This document shows, one piece after another, positions 59,339 to 64,000 of a stretch of 64,000 nucleotides of DNA. Source of the DNA: Mucilaginibacter sp. PAMC 26640 (GTDB lineage Bacteria > Bacteroidota > Bacteroidia > Sphingobacteriales > Sphingobacteriaceae); the NCBI GenBank assembly GCA_001596135.1, contig CP014773.1, positions 2,604,001 to 2,668,000 of the forward strand. The letters are read 5' to 3'. A model generated the notes under the pieces. That model worked only from the letters and a program-made list of their open reading frames with translations, was not told the origin of the DNA and made no database searches. A program made the translations under genes and the position numbers. The stretch's first letter is position 1; each line of letters opens with the position of its first letter.

Positions 59339-60913
59339 TCATTCCCCTTTCTTCTCCTCAAACCCATACCGGTTCATCAGCTTCAACAGCACCCCGTTGG
59401 TCCAGCCGAAGCCGTCCTGCAGCGGGTATTCGCCGCCGCCTGCGGTGAGGCTGGTATCTACCACATTATACTTTTCCAGCAGTTTACCGGTTTGTTTAAA
59501 CACGCGGATATTGAGGTTCATCCAACGGGTGGCGATGTCTTTTGCCAGATTGTGGTGCTTATAGTTCTCCAGCCCGTCTATAGCCATGTATTGCAGCGGC
59601 GCCCAACCGTTTGGCGCATCCCATTGCTGGCCGCTGAAGTTAAGGGTGGTCACCAGTCCGCCGGCTTTCAGAAAGTTGGCTTTTAAACCGTCGGCAATTT
59701 TTTGTGCCTGGGCATCAGAAGCAATTTTAAATTCCAGCGGAAATACCGCTGCCAATGTTGGGATACTGCTTTGCTGATTGTTGGTAAAGTTATAATCGAC
59801 AAACCAGGCGGCTTTTTCGTCCCAGCAATATTTTAAGATAGCTTTTTTACGGGCGGCAGCTTTACCGAGATACATCTGAAAAAGCTGGTAATTATGTTTC
59901 GCCTGATAAGAGCGGGCTATAGTGAGCTCCATATTATACATCAGGCAGTTGAGGTCCACCGGCACCAAGTCGGCAGTTTGGATGGTAGCCAGTTGGCCCG
60001 AAGCGTCAAACCAGCGGCTGCTAAAGTCCCAGCCTGAAGCTGCTGCTGCGCGGATATTGTGGTAAAACACGGGTAGCGGTTGTTTGGTCAGTTTGGCAGC
60101 ATCCACATCTTTGATGTACGATTCCTCGCGCGGTTCATCACTTTCATCCCAGTAGCGATTGAGCAAACTACCGTCGGGCATGCGTACAGTGCGGTGGTTT
60201 GCCTTTCCTTTTGCTAATCCGGCCCCGCCGAGCATCCAATAATTGTACTCTTTGATCAGTTGCGGCTGGTATTTCATCAATACTTCGGTACCGCCACTTT
60301 TTGCCAGCAGGTTCACCATCAACGGGAAGAATGGCGGCTGCGAGCGGGTAAGGTAGTACGCCCGGTTGCCATTTGGGATAAAGCCGTAGGTGTCTATCAG
60401 GTAAGCGAAGTTATCTATCATATTAACAATCACTTTTTCCTGGTGACTTTGCTGCAGACCCAGCATAGTAAAATAGCTGTCCCAGTAATAGATCTCGCGA
60501 AAGCGGCCACCCGGTACGATGTAGGGATTGGGCAGTGCCGCAAGCGATGATAGTTTGGAGGTTTCATCGGGCTTGCGCTGCAATACCTGCCAAAGCGTAT
60601 CGATATGCTTGCGGATGCCTTCTTCTATATTGGTTTGGAAAGCATGCGTGGGTGAAGCCGGCGGCGTAAAATTGGTCAGCACAAATTCCTTCAGATCGAA
60701 CCCTGTTTTTCCGATCTGCTCGTTGTAAGCCTTCATGATGAGGTTTGGAGAGTAGTTTGGTATACAGTCGACAAAAGTTTTGTTGTCAGGAAAAATATCT
60801 GAGGATTGCACCGCTTCAAACAAACCCGGGAACAGTTGCCGGGGAGATTTTTGCTGCGCGCTTGCGTATGCCGAAATAAGTACCATTGCGGTAATCAGGG
60901 CCTTTTTAATCAT
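59339..60913 (-). CDS. treA: Exported GH37 alpha,alpha-trehalase
   Basis: 524 residues with signal peptide (ALITAMVLISAYASAQ), so periplasmic. Both family signatures are seen: PGGRFREIYYWDSYF at residue 134, and QQWDAPNGWAPLQ near 440; the acidic cluster EPREESYIKD holds the catalytic Asp candidate. The enzyme hydrolyses trehalose to two glucoses. It is on the opposite strand from GH65, so separately regulated, but both hydrolase families here share trehalose as substrate, which supports the same role for the locus. Confidence 0.93.
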   Translation of the reverse strand: MIKKALITAMVLISAYASAQQKSPRQLFPGLFEAVQSSDIFPDNKTFVDCIPNYSPNLIMKAYNEQIGKTGFDLKEFVLTNFTPPASPTHAFQTNIEEGIRKHIDTLWQVLQRKPDETSKLSSLAALPNPYIVPGGRFREIYYWDSYFTMLGLQQSHQEKVIVNMIDNFAYLIDTYGFIPNGNRAYYLTRSQPPFFPLMVNLLAKSGGTEVLMKYQPQLIKEYNYWMLGGAGLAKGKANHRTVRMPDGSLLNRYWDESDEPREESYIKDVDAAKLTKQPLPVFYHNIRAAAASGWDFSSRWFDASGQLATIQTADLVPVDLNCLMYNMELTIARSYQAKHNYQLFQMYLGKAAARKKAILKYCWDEKAAWFVDYNFTNNQQSSIPTLAAVFPLEFKIASDAQAQKIADGLKANFLKAGGLVTTLNFSGQQWDAPNGWAPLQYMAIDGLENYKHHNLAKDIATRWMNLNIRVFKQTGKLLEKYNVVDTSLTAGGGEYPLQDGFGWTNGVLLKLMNRYGFEEKKGE

Positions 60914-61084
60914 GTGAATTGCAGTTAATGTAGGTTATAACGAGCTATAAATTTAAGCTTTTATGAATTAACGTCAAGCTTTTTGTAGTTGTTTATTGGC
61001 CGATGTTTTAGAGGTTTTGCGTGGATTTTAGCGGGGCACTTAAAGTTTCAAACCTGAAAGGCGATTATTTATCGCTCGCAGAGT

Positions 61085-61206
61085 GGACTCACCCCGGGTT
61101 CGCTTCGCTGCCCGACCCTCTCTGCTACGCAAAGAGGGTGAAAACAATAGTTCTCTACCACGTCTCCTCCTCTCTACTTGTAGAGAGGGGGCAGGGGGTG
61201 AGTTAA
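61085..61206. repeat. Dispersed palindromic repeat, copy 2
   Basis: Begins ACTCACCCCGGGTTCGCT and contains CTGCTACGCAAAGAGGGTG, like copy 1 at 10362. The ends are inverted: GACTCACCCC at 61086 and GGGGGTGAGTTA at 61194. Also a hairpin CTCTCTAC-TTG-TAGAGAG. The remaining parts of 60914-61246 hold no gene. Confidence 0.7.
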
Positions 61207-61246
61207 CTCTACATGTAGTCAGTAGAGGATTCGGTATGATCACAAA

Positions 61247-61918
61247 CTATGACCGATAGTCGCCGGTAAGTTTGCCCGGCACATCCAGCTTTAAAAAGCG
61301 GCAGGTGATGAGGTATATGGAGTACACAAAAAACGGAGCCGCAATTACGTCTATCGTATAGTGGATATGCTGTACCAGTAGCAGTACCATAACTGATACA
61401 AGCGCTATAAAGCCGATGATCTTATCGTTTCGTTTTTCAAGGCACAGGAAAATAAGCATCATGGTAGAGGTATGCCCGCTGTAAAAAAGATCTTTGGTAA
61501 TTACCCTGTTGCCGTAGAAGATGCCGGTGATCGGGTCAACCAGATGTACCATACCATGCGGCGGATTTAGCGCGAACAGGAAAATTGTAAGCATCCGTGT
61601 AAGGTTCACAAAAAACAGCGTCCACGCGTATTTGATGTAAATGTTGGGATTATAAAGCGCTCTCGACAATATGAGTATGGCCATGCCCCAGATCAGCGCA
61701 AAGATCATAAGGGATACGTTGTAGGCCGGTATTGCAGCCAGTAACCAATCGTTTAATACAATCCCATTGCGTCGCTCGATGTAATTAAAAAACACCGGCA
61801 TGGTAGAAAGAATGATGATGGTAACGATAGAACCCAGCAATATCTTTGACCGGGTTTTATGCGACTGCAGGGCTGCTACCCAGACTTCTTTGATAGAGGG
61901 CTTATTGTTAAGGGGCAC
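61247..61918 (-). CDS. Sphingomyelin-synthase-like (PAP2_C) membrane protein
   Basis: 223 residues, six predicted membrane helices. The PAP2_C motifs are intact: DLFYSGHTSTMMLIFL and, after one helix, HIHYTIDVIAAPFFVY, giving the His-His-Asp triad of sphingomyelin synthases. Eukaryotic enzymes move a phospho-headgroup between glycerolipid and ceramide. Sphingobacteriaceae make sphingolipids, so synthesis of a phospho-ceramide such as CPE is a plausible role, inferred only. Ends before a 333-base gap with a repeat. Confidence 0.78.
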   Translation of the reverse strand: MPLNNKPSIKEVWVAALQSHKTRSKILLGSIVTIIILSTMPVFFNYIERRNGIVLNDWLLAAIPAYNVSLMIFALIWGMAILILSRALYNPNIYIKYAWTLFFVNLTRMLTIFLFALNPPHGMVHLVDPITGIFYGNRVITKDLFYSGHTSTMMLIFLCLEKRNDKIIGFIALVSVMVLLLVQHIHYTIDVIAAPFFVYSIYLITCRFLKLDVPGKLTGDYRS

Positions 61919-62093
61919 TATATAGAATATGGCTTAATTAGGGCGGCAAAGTTAAAAATTAGGCGAATATTAAGGAACGGTTATTTTAATATTAGATTAA
62001 GATAACACAATTAGATGTTTTGCCGTATTAAAGAACAAAAATTTCCACCAAACGGGTTTTATCTGTACTTTAAAGGCACATAAACATACCGCT

Positions 62094-63443
62094 TTGGAAA
62101 ACACAGATTCGAAACAGCTGAAACGGGTGCTTAAACCTGTGCATTTGTGGGCTATTGCAGTTGGCCTGGTTATCTCCGGTGAATATTTCGGCTGGAATTT
62201 TGGCTGGGAAGTGTCTGGCACAATTGGTTTTCTGATTGCTACACTGGTGGTAACTTTAATGTATATAACCTTCATTTTTAGCTATACCGAATTAACCACT
62301 TCCATACCGCATGCGGGCGGGGCGTTCGCCTATGCTTATCGTGCCATCGGGCCAATCGGCGGACTTGTTGCCGGTTACGCCACACTGGTAGATTTTCTAT
62401 TCGCTACGCCGGCGATCGCTTTTTCGTTGGGCAGCTACGTACATTTTCTGCACCCGGCTTTGGGTATTTTGCCATCGGCCGTTTTTTTTAACCTGGTATT
62501 TATTAGTTTGAATATTTCTGGAGTTAAGGAGTCGGCAACATTTTCGGTCTTCATCACCATTTTAGCTGTGGGCGAATTGCTGATGTTTATGGGGATAGTT
62601 GGCCCGCATTTTAAAATGGCCAATTATTTAAGTAACCCCATGCCATTTGGCTGGAGCGGTGTTTTTGCGGCCCTGCCTTTTGCCGTTTGGTTTTACCTGG
62701 CCATAGAAGGTGTTGCCATGGTAGCCGAAGAAGTAAAAGATCCTAAAAGAAATATTCCGCGCGGCTATATTTATGCATTAGCCACACTGGTGTTCTTGGC
62801 TTTGGGGGTAATGATCCTTACTGGCGGTATTACCGACTGGCGCAAACTGAGCAAACTTGATTACCCCCTGCCGGAAGCCATCAGCATAGTATTGGGTAAA
62901 GGCAGCGGCCTCACGCAGCTCTTTGCCAGTATCGGTTTATTCGGGCTTATCGCATCTATCCACGGTACTATACTGGCTTCATCGCGGCAGGTATTTGCTA
63001 TGGCACGCAGCGGTTATCTACCGCGCACGCTGGCAAACGTAAATGCAAAGTTCAAAACGCCTCACTGGGCAATTATAGCCGGGGGTATCATCAGTTTTAT
63101 TGCGCTTTATACAGGCACCACCAGCCAAATCATCATATTATCGGTGTTGGGGGCCGTGGTAATGTACATGATGAGCATGGTGAGTTTATTTATGCTTCGG
63201 GCGAAAGAGCCCAACCTCGAGCGGCCCTTTGCTGCTGTATTTTACCCGGTTTTTCCGGCCATAGCGCTGTTGATATCTGCCGTGTGCCTGTTTGCAATCA
63301 TGTACTATAATTTCACCATCAGCCTAATATTTTATGCCGGGCTGGCGGTTGCCATAGGAGTTTTTGTGATGATGGGCAAGCACAAAACCAAAATAATGGA
63401 TGATGAAATGATCAATGCACCTAAACAGGGAATTGTACTTTAA
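62094..63443 (+). CDS. eat: Ethanolamine permease (APC superfamily)
   Basis: 449 residues with ~12 membrane helices. The start KRVLKPVHLWAIAVGLVISG and the conserved VISGEYFGWNFGW plus EGVAMVAEEVKDPKRNIPRG match the ethanolamine permease branch (TIGR00908 type). The start is TTG at 62094 (MENTDSKQ); no ATG is available until ~57 residues later, within the third helix region. The next gene, 63 bases on, is eutB, so permease and first catabolic enzyme form one unit. Ethanolamine comes from phosphatidylethanolamine. Confidence 0.88.
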   Translation: MENTDSKQLKRVLKPVHLWAIAVGLVISGEYFGWNFGWEVSGTIGFLIATLVVTLMYITFIFSYTELTTSIPHAGGAFAYAYRAIGPIGGLVAGYATLVDFLFATPAIAFSLGSYVHFLHPALGILPSAVFFNLVFISLNISGVKESATFSVFITILAVGELLMFMGIVGPHFKMANYLSNPMPFGWSGVFAALPFAVWFYLAIEGVAMVAEEVKDPKRNIPRGYIYALATLVFLALGVMILTGGITDWRKLSKLDYPLPEAISIVLGKGSGLTQLFASIGLFGLIASIHGTILASSRQVFAMARSGYLPRTLANVNAKFKTPHWAIIAGGIISFIALYTGTTSQIIILSVLGAVVMYMMSMVSLFMLRAKEPNLERPFAAVFYPVFPAIALLISAVCLFAIMYYNFTISLIFYAGLAVAIGVFVMMGKHKTKIMDDEMINAPKQGIVL

Positions 63444-63506
63444 TAAAGAAATCTACACGGATGCACTCGATTACTCAATTAACAGTTCGATAATTCAAAA
63501 TCACTA

Positions 63507-64000
63507 ATGTATCAGCACACCATCCTGGGTAAGGTATACAAGTTTGAAAGTTTGCGCGTGCTGCTGGCCAAAGCATCGCCGCACCGTACGGGTGATGCGC
63601 TTGCCGGTGTTGGTGCAGCGAGTTACGAGGAAAGGGTTGCCGCACAGATCACTTTATCTGACGTGTTTCTTACGGATTTTCTGAATGAAGCCGTGATACC
63701 GTATGAAGAAGATGATGTTACCCGGCTTATCATCGATAGTCACGATGCAGCAACTTTCGGACTAATCAGTCACCTAACCGTCGGTGGCTTGCGCGACTGG
63801 CTGCTGCTGGATGAAACCAATACGTTTGTGCTGAGAAGTATAACGGACGCGCTAACTCCCGAGATGGCAGCGGCGGTATCTAAGATCATGCGCAACCAGG
63901 ACCTCATCGCGGTGGCAAAGAAGTGTGAGGTGATCACCAAGTTTCGTAATACAATTGGCTTAAGGGGTCATTTTGCCACGCGGCTGCAGCCCAATCACCC
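63507..64000 (+). CDS. eutB: Ethanolamine ammonia-lyase large subunit (N-terminal part, runs off the window)
   Basis: The first ~164 residues are visible. HTILGKVYKFESLRVLLAKA and SPHRTGDALAGVGAASYEER match the EutB N-terminus, with RVAAQITLSDVFLTDFLNE, IPYEEDDVTRLIIDSHDA and LRGHFATRLQPNHP as in EutB. With EutC it cleaves ethanolamine to acetaldehyde and ammonia using adenosylcobalamin. ATG at 63507. eutC is presumably beyond the right edge. No riboswitch was recognised upstream of the operon. Confidence 0.93.
   Translation, partial: MYQHTILGKVYKFESLRVLLAKASPHRTGDALAGVGAASYEERVAAQITLSDVFLTDFLNEAVIPYEEDDVTRLIIDSHDAATFGLISHLTVGGLRDWLLLDETNTFVLRSITDALTPEMAAAVSKIMRNQDLIAVAKKCEVITKFRNTIGLRGHFATRLQPNH

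Noticed and set aside
61919..62093. Cobalamin riboswitch before the ethanolamine operon
   Set aside because: No B12-box-like sequence could be recognised in the 175-base gap.

Overview
The window looks like chromosome from a member of the Bacteroidota, family Sphingobacteriaceae. The 16S rRNA and the gene set fit Mucilaginibacter or a close relative, but the genus is my reading and not a database result. Supporting signs are promoters of the Bacteroidota type (TTTG, 19 bases, TAnnTTTG), a eukaryote-like glycyl-tRNA synthetase, fused gldF-gldG, a SusC/SusD locus, ornithine/glycine-lipid and sphingolipid-type lipid enzymes, and many SKK/CK lipoproteins.

Layout. 1-6 kb: the start of a cation/proton antiporter (leaving the window on the minus strand), an Old Yellow Enzyme reductase, an OsmC peroxidase, a DUF4230 protein and a pair of M16 peptidases, one catalytic and one without the zinc motif. 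6-9.1 kb (minus): an AI-2E family permease and glyS. 9.1-14.4 kb: a repeat-filled divergent region, a short gldA-like ATPase, two sister outer-membrane barrels and a gldF-gldG fusion. 14.4-20.4 kb: dnaN, two DUF4397 lipoproteins, a DedA protein, a zinc phospholipase C/S1-P1-like protein, rpsT and an FkbM methyltransferase.

20.4-26.9 kb is a complete rRNA operon (two promoters, 16S, tRNA-Ile, tRNA-Ala, 23S, 5S, terminator). Directly after it is a tandem array of ~60-bp palindromic repeats, split by a complete 1,382-bp IS4-family insertion with an 11-bp target duplication. 28.7-39 kb holds housekeeping genes: radC, pheT, a ZapB-like/ZapA pair, a candidate 6S-like RNA, rny, a DUF962 protein, an OlsF-type lipid acyltransferase, an HhH protein and apt.

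39.3-61 kb is a glycan-use locus. It has a DUF6377 membrane regulator, SusC, SusD, two tandem VCBS/ASPIC lipoproteins of ~1,100 residues, a vanadium-haloperoxidase-like lipoprotein, an exported GH65 enzyme and, further on and on the other strand, an exported GH37 trehalase. The two glycoside hydrolases suggest trehalose or a related alpha-glucobiose as substrate. 61-64 kb has a sphingomyelin-synthase-like membrane protein and the start of an ethanolamine operon (eat-eutB; eutB runs off the edge).

The most unusual signals lie between genes. Two repeat families each occur twice far apart. The array with the IS is reconstructable to its ancestral state. Several intergenic stretches consist of different 8-13-base words repeated imperfectly in both orientations, including throughout the rRNA spacers. 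A ~175-nt fold lies between zapA and rny. I found no CRISPR array, prophage or obvious defence island.
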